Part shown: positions 37,602-48,862 of the stretch, piece by piece
How the letters are laid out: every line of letters begins with the position of its first letter
Position numbering within the stretch: position 1 is the stretch's first letter
NCBI GenBank assembly: GCA_958299035.1
Contig: CATQJL010000223.1
Coordinates: forward strand, 71,159,006-71,223,005
Reading direction: 5' to 3'
Source of the DNA: Cylicocyclus nassatus
Lineage: Eukaryota > Nematoda > Chromadorea > Rhabditida > Strongylidae
DNA length: 64,000 bases
Position numbers and translations under genes: made by a program
The notes under the pieces: generated by a model
Told to the model about the DNA's origin: nothing
What the model saw: the letters and a program-made list of their open reading frames with translations, nothing else
Database searches by the model: none

Positions 37602-37824
37602 TGTATTGGCTTTTATCGGTTACCGGAGCAAATGATTTTTAGAGCCGGGAAGCAAAAAGGCTCCAACAAGCTTTATATCATTCGAAAGCTGAGATCATGG
37701 AGAATCGACATAGGCCGTCGACTTTTTTCTAGGTCTTCTGTGCCGCGAGGTATGAGGGATTTTATGTGCTTCAAAAACTAACTGATTTTGTGTCCTCACT
37801 TTCTGCTCTCCAAATGAATGCTAC
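37602..37824 (+). repeat. 220-bp direct repeat, copy 2
   Basis: Same-orientation duplicate of 37093-37312, including GCCGGGAAGCAAAAA, CGAAAGCTGAGATCATGGAG and TGCCGCGAG. Confidence 0.85.
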
Positions 37825-38046
37825 AAGGATAAATAAGTAATATAAATAAACATAAATACCGTTTCTTTTGTAAATTTATGAGTGTACTTGTTGTTTGAGG
37901 TACTTAGCCTGCAAAACCTTTTAATAACGATTTTTATCATATTTTCAGAGTACAATACCAATCTCAGTCCAGGTGAAGGGGGTCATCGGGAGTTTGGCCT
38001 CAAAGTGAAGGGGGTAAGTCCCATTACTCCCCCTATCGCAACTATG

Positions 38047-39522
38047 GCTCTCCGCATCAGACAGTAAGTATTAGTCGTATTAGTCGTTCCTCAGTTTAAT
38101 TCTGCAAAATTTATTTTGGGGAGTTGTTTTTGGAACCACTTCTTTATTGTGTAAGAAATGACTTAAAATTCCGACTTTCCTTCGCCCTCACCATTGGTTG
38201 TATTAAGTGGAAAATTTTTAGCTTTCCTAATTTTGATCATTCCGTGATTGGTTTCGCCTTAAATAAAGTTTGTGGCGGTCCACAGGGCTCAGCAACCTTA
38301 GCCGAATTCTAAATGCCACGCATGAACCCTCGCACCTATAAAGCATTCGAAAAATCGTAATAATGACGCGACCGCGCATGACACGCACGCATTTCCAGCA
38401 AACGCATTATCTGGGTTTCTCTCTCTACTGGAATGGTTTTTGCTTACTTATGATGATATCAGCCACTGAAAGTAACTCAGTTGGGCGTTGTGGTGATGCC
38501 TTTTTGTATTCGTGTTTTATGTTTCTGTGTACGCAAAGAGCAGTAAAACCCATCGCTACGACTTTGAGAATGACCTATAAGCAGTTGCGTCCTCGCTAGC
38601 ATGCACCTTTTGGTGCGTCAACTCGACTCCGCCACCCCTAAATTTGTGTAAAAGGCCATTTCTGATGAACATTTATTGTTTTTTAGAAATGCGAATGATT
38701 CATCTAAGCATCTTTATCTCTGTAAATACTTATTGTGCTCGAACTAAAATTTTCTCCTTACGACAATTTAGTGGGAGGTGAAAGCTATATAAAAAAGGCA
38801 ATTCGTTTCATCGAACATTTCATTTACTTTTTGAAACAACCGTATATGTAGTATGTATGTGAGATCATGTCATTTTCATTTGGTCAGTACGTGAATGTCT
38901 TTTAATCAGCTACTACTGTTATTTTATTTTATTTTGTCCCAGAACTTATGATGTTGAATGCAACTATACCAGACAAGATTATCTTATGAGATGATTTTTG
39001 TTGACCGGACGGTTTTGCACTGGAAAGTTAGTTGAGATAGAATAAAAAGGATGTCATGCATTGATGAAACATACCATGATTATGTTTAGGCTTTTTTGAA
39101 TTCTCTTAAAATGTTTAATTTCAGGGCTACGCAAACATCTTTTCCGACTTACTGCAACATTTTCGAGCAACTATAAACGATAAGCATCACACGCAGCCGT
39201 AAAAACAGGAACCCATTCTCATTTACGAATGCATTTCAAGACATGCGCAAAATGCCCTAAGAATGCCTCTATTGTCTCTACTATAGGTTAACTGATACCT
39301 CTTATGCCCTGATACGTGTCATTATATAGAGCTGACTTTAACATAGATTCACAGTAACTATCAGACGAAAGCTCTTAGTTAATGTAGGAATACGGTAGTA
39401 ACATACAACACAATGAATTCCTTGCCAATTGGCTACCATCGTAAAGTTTTTAAAACCTGTTTTATGGTGGGGTTTACAAAGCGCTCACATCAGCAACGAA
39501 CGTTGTACAGCTTCACAGAGCA
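38047..39522. other. No gene recognised
   Basis: AT-rich intergenic DNA with short frames only. Confidence 0.4.
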
Positions 39523-39905
39523 CTTAAAGACAGTGTCCAGGCAAATCTGGGTGCATGGCTTTTTCGCCTGGAAATTGATGAGGAGGTCCTAAGTAAGGCA
39601 CTGCCCGAGGGCAGCGCAAATTGTTCGTTCACGGCTGAAAAATCCGTCCTCGAAAACCCACAACACCGAACCTGCGCCGTGACCGTAACCCAAAAAGACA
39701 CTGCTCACTTTAACACTACGTTCGCGCTGGGACCCATCCTGAATATTACGATCAGGCGCAGCCGTGGAGTGTATATGGATGAATTTCTCAGCCGTGAATG
39801 AATTGTTTGCGCTGCTGTTTGGGCAGTGTCTTAGCTAGGACCTCCTCAACAGTTTCCAGGCAAGAAACCCACATGCCCAGATTTGCCTGGACACTGTCTT
39901 TAAGG
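39523..39905. repeat. Foldback element, 383 bp
   Basis: Ends CTTAAAGACAGTGTCCAGGC and its complement. Further inward, GAGGAGGTCCTAAGTAAG pairs with CTTAGCTAGGACCTCCTC, and CGGCTGA pairs with TCAGCCG. The arms are about 170 bp. It is more G+C-rich than its surroundings, and no target duplication is obvious. Confidence 0.75.
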
Positions 39906-41116
39906 TGTGATTAGGTTGCCGAGGTACCTAGCGTAACTGTACCAAAGCATGATATTGTTTTTATAAAGCATTAATTTCGAATAGAAAAATTTGTAATTCC
40001 GAATCGTCCCCAAAGCAGAAGCGGGCAAGTTCAGATTCAGTTCTTGCAATATGAGATAAGGGCTTCTAAAACAGAGTCATGATTGTCGACGATCTTATAT
40101 CTGTTTGACGCACAGAGGTGTTGACTTCGTTATCTTAGGATCACGACGAATTAAAAGTTATGCAAATCGCATTTTGACCCCTCAGAAAGCAGACTCCAGT
40201 CACAGTCAACCCCGTCTTTTTTTCCAGACGCAGATTTTTTTGGTTCAAGAAAAGACAGCGAGGACATTGAATGTTTGTCAGTCTCTTTATTTGATAAGTT
40301 CTAAAATCAGTTAGAGATTTCAAGTTCAAAACGCAGCAAAAAAACTTTTGTGGATAGAATGATCTGACGGTGACAAAGTTCCCTTTCTGAATGTCAAAGT
40401 TAGCAGACATGAAGTAACGCCTTTACCTTGATGCTAAAAAACTCCTGAAAATGTGCACTGCATTCTAATTGGAAGTAGGGGAAAATAGCTTGCAACAAAA
40501 CAAATAATCAAAAAGCGTTACTTTACGTTTGTGTTTTGGTGCCACTGACCAGATGGCTTCGAATTTGTTTGCAGAAACAATTTTTTTCGTATCATGTTTA
40601 CTCTCTTCGCTTCTGTTTGCAGTTCACAAAAAGTTTACACCTATGTAAGTCATGCATTAAGAACCTTTCAGGGTTTGTCAAATGCTGCATTCAGAAGGCA
40701 CATGTGATGGTATTTCTTCAACCTTTCCAAATCAGAACCTGTACGCTCTAGTCTTTATCTCACTTTTCCCATTGATATTAAAAAAAACCTTGACGCATTA
40801 TTCAAATGAAATCATTAGTATCTGAACAGCATTAGACGTTTTCAAGAGATCATTACTCACCTATTTTCCATATATATTAAGTTGTGTAATAATCTCCGTC
40901 CCATTTTTCCTTTTGATGTTTTCTTAGTATTTGCGCGGTGTTTTGCAGAATATGTGTATGCTTTTGTGAGCCCTAAGCGTACTTTACCGAAAGTTTCGCT
41001 TCAGGCTCCTACACCAAAACATTTGAAAAAGTTTTTCAGCATTGGATTTAAGAAATTAAAAAGAAAAAAGATTTTTTCACAACAATAAAATTACGACAAC
41101 CCCACAACTCTTTCAA
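39906..41116. other. Intergenic DNA with a possible terminal exon
   Basis: Plus-strand TTTGCAG acceptors and a strong ACCTATGTAAGTC donor lie at about 40620-40650. A basic frame at 40990-41086 ends in a stop that overlaps AATAAA (CAACAATAAAATT). This could be remains of a small gene, but the phases could not be joined convincingly. Confidence 0.25.
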
Positions 41117-41620
41117 AGGCAGCGTACACCCAAAACTTCACCTTCGATGTTTTTGTCATTCTGGGGCCTTTCCGTGCCGCTGATTACAGTTATGAAGTTG
41201 AAATCCTCCAAAAGTCCCAGAAAACCCCGATTGCCGGGGACCTTCTCTCCAGAAGGCGGACGAGTTTCCAACTGCTCGGCCCCGTCGGAATGCAATCGAA
41301 AAGCAGCTGCATCAGCATAACGCCTGTAGTTGCAACTGCAATTGCAGCGTATGCTGTCGTGGATTCGTCGTCTGAAGGAGGCGGACCGCAAAAAGCAAGT
41401 GCACGGTTGCAACTGCAGCTTACGCTGTCGTGGATTCGTCCGGAGGAGGCGGAGTAAAAGAAAAGGGGCGGAGTGAAAGAAAATTGAGGGGGTTTTCTCC
41501 GCCTAGAAGCAACATTGGGAGACCGGACCAATGCAGTTGGTCTTCTTCTGGGCCCAGTATATACACGGTATAGAATGATCTAGGAAATTCGGTAACCTAG
41601 ATTTTGGGTGTACGCTGCTT
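41117..41620. mobile_element. MITE T2 with GGCAGCGTACACCCAAAA ends
   Basis: Inverted termini: AGGCAGCGTACACCCAAAA on the left and TTTTGGGTGTACGCTGCTT on the right, about 504 bp. The interior is G+C-rich, with two direct copies of a block containing GCTGTCGTGGATTCGTC (near 41350 and 41427). It has no transposase. A related end occurs at 56268. Confidence 0.8.
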
Positions 41621-41889
41621 TTAATGAGTCAGATTGCGTACAAAACAGCTCGAGATCTGCTGCGCGAAAGAAAAGAAAACTATAGCTTCTGCAGCGCTTT
41701 AGAAGTGCTTGTTTTGGAGATACTTCTATAGTCTTCAAAAAGTCTTCTTTCTAACGTTCCTTCAGCGTTGAGTTTGGCGTCTGAAGACAGCCCTTAGGAA
41801 GGTAAACGGATAATCCAGAAAAGACAAAAGACATGTATTGTGGAATATATGCTACATGTTAAATTTCACCACAGTAAACCACAAATTTT

Positions 41890-42190
41890 TTTGCTTTTGA
41901 TCACTTTTTAGGACACCATTCGAAAAGCGAAGCAAGCTTCAAGAACAAGTGTAAAAGTTCGACCAGCTTCAATCCATCTCAAGCTTGAAGCTATAATCTA
42001 ACTGTAAAAAGTTCTGGATGCTCAAGTAACTAGAAAAATTTGAATATCTGTCAAAAAATCCCACGGATCTCTCACTCGTTCATGTATGTGCACTTTATAT
42101 CAAACATGCAATACTGTGTGGTAATTTTTTTTCTAGGTAGAAATCAAGAAATCGAAATTCCCATGTCATTGCCAAAGAGAGCCTGTGATG
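41890..42190. mobile_element. Partial, diverged copy of mariner-type element M3
   Basis: Matches the left half of 30231-31154: an ATTCGA...AGCAAGC block, then GGATGC, GATCTCTCACTCG, CATGTATGTGCACT and AGAAATCAAGAAA in the same order. Termini were not found. Confidence 0.55.
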
Positions 42191-42600
42191 TTTTCCATAA
42201 GTAATTGAAGACGAGCAGGAAGATAAGGTGAATGTTGGAAAGACAATTGAAGTTGAATGGGTTGAAGCTCAAAACAGAGGAGACAGAATACAGAGAGTGG
42301 GTTAACAAACACCGAAAATTGGACACGATGGACCTTGGGTGACACACTGTAAGGCCACATCCGCAATCACGCGCACAGAATGGAGAAGAACACATTTTGA
42401 AGTTAGTTTCAAAAGCGTATGCACCAAGCAAAGATCCAGTGAGAAGCCTAAGATGCGGTGCATAAGCATTTTGAGCTGCATAATTTGAACAAATGAAGTC
42501 TTGCCATAGACGGATAAAGTGTATGTACCTGGCAAGAAAAACGGATCTCGCATAAGGGGGCACTTGCGAGGACAACAACAAAAAATATTCAGTTTCAAGG
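42191..42600 (-). other. Unassigned region with long minus-strand frames
   Basis: All three minus frames stay open for 66 to 145 codons and are rich in Cys, Phe and Leu. One contains SSPFCARDCGCGLTVC. Such overlap usually means low stop density rather than a gene, but a decayed coding sequence is possible. No family recognised. Confidence 0.25.
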
Positions 42601-43394
42601 ATGTGTCAAGAAGGTGACATTATCGTCTGACAGACTCAAGACAATTGAGCTATAGTCGAGTAGATTTTCCGCTTAATTTAGTGTACTTGCAGTGTAAGTG
42701 AAATGCGGTAAAATTTGCGAATAGAGGATTAGCTATTATCTTATATATAAAGCTGAATGTCTGTTTGTCTGTATGTCTGTATGTCTGTCGGTCTGTCTGT
42801 ACGTATGTTCCGAATAGAAAACTCCATTTCTGAACCGATCCGGACCAAACTTGGCACACATACACTTCGGGCTCCGGCGGGTGTCACAGGCTACTTTTCG
42901 TCATCGATCGATATCGATTTTATCGATTTTATCGATTTTTTTGCTGAGTTCACCTACGGGGCTGGGAGTTGGCACAGGGGGGGTAATCGAGCATGGGGAT
43001 TCCGAATACAATATTAGTTTTTCAGGATTATCGATTACCTTTATCGATTTTATCGATTTTTTGCAAAGTTTGAGCTACGAGGCTGGGAGTTTGCAAAGGG
43101 GGGTGGTAATCGAGCATGGGAATTCCGAATACAATATTAGTTTTTGAGATAGTCCATTATTTTTATCGATTTTTTCGATTTTTTTGCAAAGTTTGAGCTA
43201 CGGGGCTGGGAGTTTGCACAGGGGGGTAATCAACCATGCTGATTACGAGTTCGATATTAGTTTGGCGCTAGTCGGCTAACCGGGCCCCAAAATTTTTTTG
43301 TCGTAGAGCTTGCTCAGATTATCTTACATGCTGACTACAGATATCACACTTTCGTCGCAGAAAGTCTCCCCATGTGGTTACGATAGGTGTACGG

Positions 43395-43763
43395 CAGTGG
43401 CGTACCGAGGGGGGGGGGCGGGGGGGGGGCGCGCCCCCCCCACGAGAATGGGTCGCGAAATTTTTGAAAGTTACTTAAATGTGTTATAAAATGTGCCAGA
43501 GGACTCGTTTTTATTTGTAAATAATTGAAATAATTTTTAAAAATTTTTAAAAATTCAAATTAGCCTTATAAAAAAATTTTTGCGGGGGCGTGGCTGCCGT
43601 CACGCCCCCTTTTTCTGAAATTTTGGGGTCTGGGGCCCGGAAAAATTTTGGGAAACATCCCAAAAAAATTCTCGGAGTGCGTGGCTGACGCCACGCACCT
43701 TCATTAGAAAAAAATTTTTGTCGCGCCCCCCCCCCCCGAGCCGAAATCCTGGGTACGCCACTG
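43395..43763. mobile_element. hAT MITE inside the Helitron
   Basis: 369 bp with inverted ends CAGTGGCGTACC and GGTACGCCACTG, flanked by a perfect 8-bp direct repeat GTGTACGG (43387-43394 and 43764-43771). Both ends are followed by long G or C runs. The interior includes a GTGGCTGCCGTCACGCC hairpin word. There is no ORF of its own. Confidence 0.93.
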
Positions 43764-44252
43764 GTGTACGGTAGGAAGTCAAAATCATGAATTCGGCTGG
43801 AGTTCGGTCCAGAGAACTTATTTGACATGCTGATTACGAATTTCATACTCTCTCTCTGCATATTGGGACCTCTTCATAGAGTTAGGGTGGTTATATACGG
43901 TGTGGGGTCGAAAACATAAATTTGCTTCAAACTTCGTCTAGGGTGGTCATTTAGCGCGCTGAACATAAATATCATGTTGATTTCGCAGGATGGTGCATTT
44001 TCTTGGGTTACGGTGGGTGTAGATGGGTAGAAGTTCCAGATTTGCTCAAAACCTTACCTGTAACGGTTCACAAGTTTACTGCTTATGAATATGAAACTTG
44101 CTCGCTGTCATAACGCATTAGTGCAGTTATGGTGAGTTGCAGGATTTGAATGGACAGGGCCAATTTAGATCCCAGAAATTAATGAAATGGGGAATCTGTC
44201 GTTTTGCATGGCGGTCTCCAGCGCCATCCTGATAACGTGTCCCAACGTGTAA

Positions 44253-44444
44253 CGCATGCGGCGAATCTCCCTCCCCCTGATTTGCTTAGGCAAAAGCCGC
44301 CGAAGGGTGTATCGCACGCGGCAAATATCTCTCCCCCTATTTCTGCTTAGGCAAAAGCCGCCAAAGAGTGTATTGCACGCGGCAAATCTCCCTCCCACTA
44401 TTTCTGCTCAGGCAAAAGCCGCCGAAGGATGTATCGCGCGCGGC
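44253..44444 (+). repeat. About 61-bp tandem repeat, three units and a partial
   Basis: Units start at 44253, 44313, 44374 and 44435 (CGCAYGCGGC), each with a CTCCCCCTATTTCTGCTTAG-like core and GGCAAAAGCCGCC. It lies in the 3' half of the Helitron. GGC...GCC words could form small hairpins. Confidence 0.85.
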
Positions 44445-45298
44445 AGTGGTTCTATAAGGAAAGCATTACGGTCGCGGGAAACTTTTATACCACACGAATT
44501 GCCTTTATCGCGGGGATTGAGAACGATATTCTTTGTACAGCACTTTAGGTAATTCCTTGCCAAGGTTTCAGGCACGTTTATGATTTTTACCCGCTGCCAC
44601 GCGATGACTATGATATTGTCATCAGCGGCTCAAATAACCCCCATATACCGAGTTTGAGCAAGATCCGTCACAAAAACATTTTGGGGCCTGGATAGCCGAA
44701 TAACGCCATCAGTTTTTAGAATTACCTTACTTTAATCGATTTTATTGTTTTTTTTGTGCAAAGTTTGAGCTACGGGGCTGGGGGGTTGGTGAGGAAGGTA
44801 GGTGAGAGCATACTGCTTACTCACGCAGCGGGAATAGGGAATGTGGAAGTGGGCACAGGTAAAGGTGTACAGGGATAGAAATGGAACCTTTATCGTTTCT
44901 GACAGGGCCGGGCGGAGCGGGGTAAGCCAGCTAGTTCATTTATAAACTCGTAACGACGGATTTGACTGTGGTCTTTGTTAAGGAGCATAACACCCGCATA
45001 CGAAAAGGCATCATCTCAACGCTTAGCTCTTTCACTTCCAGTGTCCAAGTACTATCATACCTAAGCAGAAAAGCTAGTCGAGTAGAGATTAAAACCAAGA
45101 AAAGCGGTTGGGGGTGCGTGCTTCTCGCTCGCGGTCGCGCCATCGTCGCGATTTTTCGAATGCCCTATACGCCTGTGACGTCTTGCAATTGCGCGCGCAG
45201 AATGCTGGCATTGTGGCTAATTTTTCCCGCGTAAATTTTACCGCATTTCACCTACCTTGCAAGCACACTATATTTAACGGAAAATGTACTCGACTGCA

Positions 45299-46286
45299 TG
45301 AAATGAGAATAAAACATGATTTTTTTTGAAGGGAAGTTGTATGAGCGTGGATAAAGTTCTTTGAACAGAATTTATCTTAGCGTTGATTTCATGTGGATCA
45401 CTTTAAGACCATATGCATAAGTCTTCTCTTCTGTTGGAGTTTGCATCTCAGTTTAGTTTTCAACGTTCATCATTACGGAAGACAGAAGATGCCGATAAAA
45501 GTTTGCATTTTCTTATATTTAAACTTCCATTCAATCATCAAATTCAGCCTTCCACTGCCCTAGCGTAATGAATAATCTTTATTTTTTGTTGCTGTACACC
45601 AAGAGGGGGCAACAGGGAGTGACCTATGTTATCAACTGTGATTGTATGAAACATTAGTAAGTGTATGCGAATAAATGTTTATGAAAGTGCAAATGATGGA
45701 GGCTATGCAGCTGTTTCCTATATCATTTAGTGTAAACACAGTTGACCTTATTGCCACAAGGTTTGTTCAGTGTGTGGTTGATACAATATAATGATACGCG
45801 GAGAGCAATCAATGTTTTGAGGCGCAGGCGAGGAAAGCCACGCATCTGTTTTCTACATAAATATCTATTGTACTAAATAGATTCTATTGTCACATGGTTT
45901 ATGTTAAAACGTATATAAAGAGTGACTCCCTTCCTAAATTCGTTGAATTATCTTGCTGAATAAGCTCCCATATTTGTTTGACATTGTTCACAGGTCGGCA
46001 AACGTTCTTCTTTATATATCCTAATTACAAAACTCAATTTTCGAGCAGATAACATACGGACAAAAAATCTAGAAAAGAAATTTTACATCTTAACGCTTTT
46101 TTCCGGCGGCAGTTTGTTGCTTGTTTCTTATGCTTACTCTCTCGAAACACTGGTGGAACGTAAGATTTCTGTCATGACTGCTTAATGCGATTGATTGTGT
46201 CATATCTTTTGAGTTTCGGACTGTCTTCCTTATGTTGGTACAAAAAAAATTGGAAAGGAACTTTTTTTTGTTTCCGACTCAAAATA
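45299..46286. other. No gene recognised
   Basis: AT-rich intergenic DNA. Confidence 0.4.
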
Positions 46287-47234
46287 TTAGGTTGTCCGGA
46301 AATTAATGCCCGTTTTAAATTTCAAACGCAATAAGTCATATACTTCTCATTTCCAAATAGGTTGCAAAGTACCATTCGATAGAGCAAAGCAAGCTCTACA
46401 ACAAGGCCATCTCGCTTTTGCAACTGCTCCGTCCACCTCGAGTTTCGAATTAAAAACTAAAAAGACTCAGCAGACCGATAAATCGAAAAAAATCGTAACT
46501 CAGCTCATAAAAACCTTACAAAGATTCTTACTTGCTCACGTAAATACTATCCACATAAAACATCTATATACGCTGTTGCCGTATTTTTACCTTTGTTAAA
46601 AACCAAAAAAACGGAAATTTTCGTGCATTTGCCAAAGTGATGCTGTGCCGTCCCCACATAGGTAGTTGTATACCACAAGTCTGTAGACGTACAGACTTAA
46701 ATTTTTAGCTCTCTACAAGCTTTAGTTCTCGAGAAATACCGAATATAGCTTTCCCTAGTTAGGTGGTCCAAGCTGAAATTCAAATTTCTCGAGTACTAAA
46801 GCTTGTAGAGAGCTAAAAATTTGAGTTTGTACTTCTACAAATTTGTAGTATACAACTTCCTATGTGGGGACGGCACAACACCACTTTGGCATAAGCATAA
46901 AAATTTCCGTTTTCTTGATTTCTAACAGTGGAAAAAATACGGCAACGGCGTACATAGATGTCTTATATGGATAGTTTTTACGTGAGCAAGTAAGAATTTT
47001 TGTAAGATTTTTATGAACTGAGTTACGATTTTTTTCGATTTTTCGGTCTGCTGAGTCTTTTTAGTTTTTGGTTCGAAACTCGAGGTGGACGGAGCTGTTG
47101 CAAAAGCAAGATGGCCATGTTTTAGAGCTTGCTTTGCTCTATCGAACGGTACTTCGTAACCTATTTAGAAATGAGAAGTGTATGACTTACTGCGGTTGAA
47201 ATTCAAAACGGGCATTAATTTCCGGACAACCTAA
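46287..47234. mobile_element. Mariner-type foldback element M2
   Basis: Starts TTAGGTTGTCCGGAAATTAA after TA and ends TTAATTTCCGGACAACCTAA before TA, 948 bp. Arms of about 450 bp are inverted copies that meet near 46770. The GATAGAGCAAAGCAAGCTCTA palindromic word is shared with M3. No transposase frame. Confidence 0.88.
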
Positions 47235-47456
47235 TATGTGCCTCAATCAAGGAGCACAAATTCAAATTAATTTGCCAATCGTAGAGCAACATTTGAGAGT
47301 AAAATTAGCAATGGATTTGCAAACGCAACTGTACGCCTGATTTGTTTTGATAAAAAAGTATTATTTATTACAACGTGTCAATGCATCCTGGCGACTGTGA
47401 GTGAGAGCTCACTTTTATACAGACTGTTTTGGGGAGATTGATATTTTGATGTACTA

Positions 47457-48428
47457 TTAGGTTGGTCCGAAAGTTTTGTCAGTTTTTTTTTCACTTCAAA
47501 CACACCGGATGAAGATAAACAAACGCTTCAAATTATATCCAATGCAAATTTCTTCCCCTTTCCAGATGCTAATCCCATTGTGTTTCGTTGCGAGAGTGAC
47601 GAGATATTTGCTGGAAATCATAAAAACTCGTTTTTACCAAGTCCAAATTTCGCTAATTTTCAAAATTTTTGTACGCGACTTTCGGAGAAGCCCTAATAAC
47701 CATCAGATAGGGCAGACCTTTTGCCAACCGAAGCAATTTTTGTAGTCCTATGGCTTATATACTTATATATCCCTATGCTTATGGAACATAAAATGTTGAA
47801 CACTTCAGCCACCATTCGATGTAGATTTTTCTCCTCTTTCTAACACTTGTCTTTTTGGACAGGCGAGACAGGCGAAATTTGTGGGGAAAATCGCGGTATT
47901 CCTCAGTTTCAGAAGTGCACACTGACGTAAGCTATGGTTTAAAACCTTCATAATTTGAAGCGAAAATCGCTCATTTACTTTGTGATGGTAGCGGTGGTAA
48001 TAAGTGTGTGTTGAAATCTCAGTTTTCTGTAGATTTTACAGTGTTTGGTGCAATAACATGCCACGCGATTTTTCCGAAATACAAGACTTTTAGAAAATTA
48101 TTTAGCAAAAATCCGAAAAAGCAGCTGAAAAAAAGAAAAAATTGCGTAAGCTGGCAAAAGGTTGACTCTATCTGCTGGTTATTGAGGCTCCTCCGAATGT
48201 CCCATACAAAAATTTTGAAAATTAGCGAAAGTTGGACATGGTAAAAACGAGTAATTGTGATTTCCAACAGATATCTCGTCATTCTCGCAACAAAACACAA
48301 TGGGAGTTTGGCAGCTGGAAAGAGGAAGAAATTCTGCATTGGATGCATTTTGATGCGTTTGTTTATCTTCATTCTAGCGTGTTTGCCGATGGATTGAAAA
48401 AACTGACAAAACTTTCAGATCAACCTAA
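47457..48428. mobile_element. Mariner-type foldback element M4
   Basis: Starts TTAGGTTGGTCCGAAAGTTTT after TA and ends AAAACTTTCAGATCAACCTAA before TA, 972 bp. Long inverted arms include AGATAAACAAACGC and GCGTTTGTTTATCT. Another mariner-like terminus (TTAGGCTGTCGGATAATTTC) begins 14 bases to the right at 48443. Confidence 0.85.
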
Positions 48429-48821
48429 TATTTACCAAACTATTAGGCTGTCGGATAATTTCTGTTACACTTTTTTCAAATTTTCTAAGAAATTCCAGAA
48501 TTCCTTTCTGAAACCCCAAATTTGCAACAAGCTTAGGACATAAGCGGGTCTACCAACCAGCATGGTCGATGCCGCAAGTGCACTAATGACCAACAAGTTC
48601 ACGACAGTTTGTAAAGGCTTTGGCACAGAGTATTATTTTTCTAACCAATCAAGTCTATACTTAAGAAGATGCGATGAACCCTTAGACTGTGATGATTTCT
48701 CAAATAAGATCTTGATTGGCTTATGAGTTGATTTTGAAAAAACTGACGGTCTTTGTTATATCTAACATATTTCAAGGAACAAGCAAGCGTCATGAGCCTT
48801 TTGACACATTGACGATGCTTT

Positions 48822-48862
48822 GTAGTCATTGCTTGACACATGGTGTGTCAAGCAATGACTAC
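48822..48862. repeat. Perfect 19-bp hairpin
   Basis: GTAGTCATTGCTTGACACA and its exact complement are separated by TGG. A further TTGACACACCATGTGTGTCAA palindrome follows at about 48890. It marks the left end of repeat R3, copy 2. Confidence 0.9.

Larger units (their letters stand above)
35070..38046. mobile_element. hAT-like DNA transposon, about 3 kb, degraded
   Basis: The ends are 20-bp inverted repeats with one mismatch, CATAGGTGCGATAGGGGGAG on the left and CATAGTTGCGATAGGGGGAG (complement) on the right. They are flanked by an 8-bp direct repeat GCTCTCCG (35062-35069 and 38047-38054). An 8-bp duplication is the hAT hallmark. Subterminal CAGGTGAAGGGGGT and GTGAAGGGGGTAAGT words occur near both ends in the same orientation. 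The interior holds coding debris at about 35300-35930, the M6 palindrome and a duplicated 220-bp block. No intact transposase is seen. Confidence 0.8.
42739..44934 (+). mobile_element. Helitron, non-autonomous, 2.2 kb
   Basis: Starts TCTTATATATAAAGCTGAAT directly after A and ends GTAAGCCAGCTAG directly before T, so it has the 5' TC, 3' CTAG and A/T insertion site of Helitrons without target duplication. CTGTATGTCTGT simple repeats and CCGATCCGGACCAAACTTGG follow the 5' end. Inside are three diverged units with a TATCGATTTTATCGAT tract and a GGGGCTGGGAGT box. No Rep or helicase frame is present. It carries the hAT MITE at 43395-43763 and a 61-bp tandem array. Confidence 0.85.
42651..45298. mobile_element. 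MITE T1, copy b, split by a Helitron
   Basis: The left end (TATAGTCGAGTAGATTTTCC) is at 42651. The right end (complement, finishing TACTCGACTGCA) is at 45298. Subterminal GTGAAATGCGGTAAAATTT and its complement match the other T1 copies. Subtracting the Helitron at 42739-44934 leaves about 450 bp. Confidence 0.8.
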
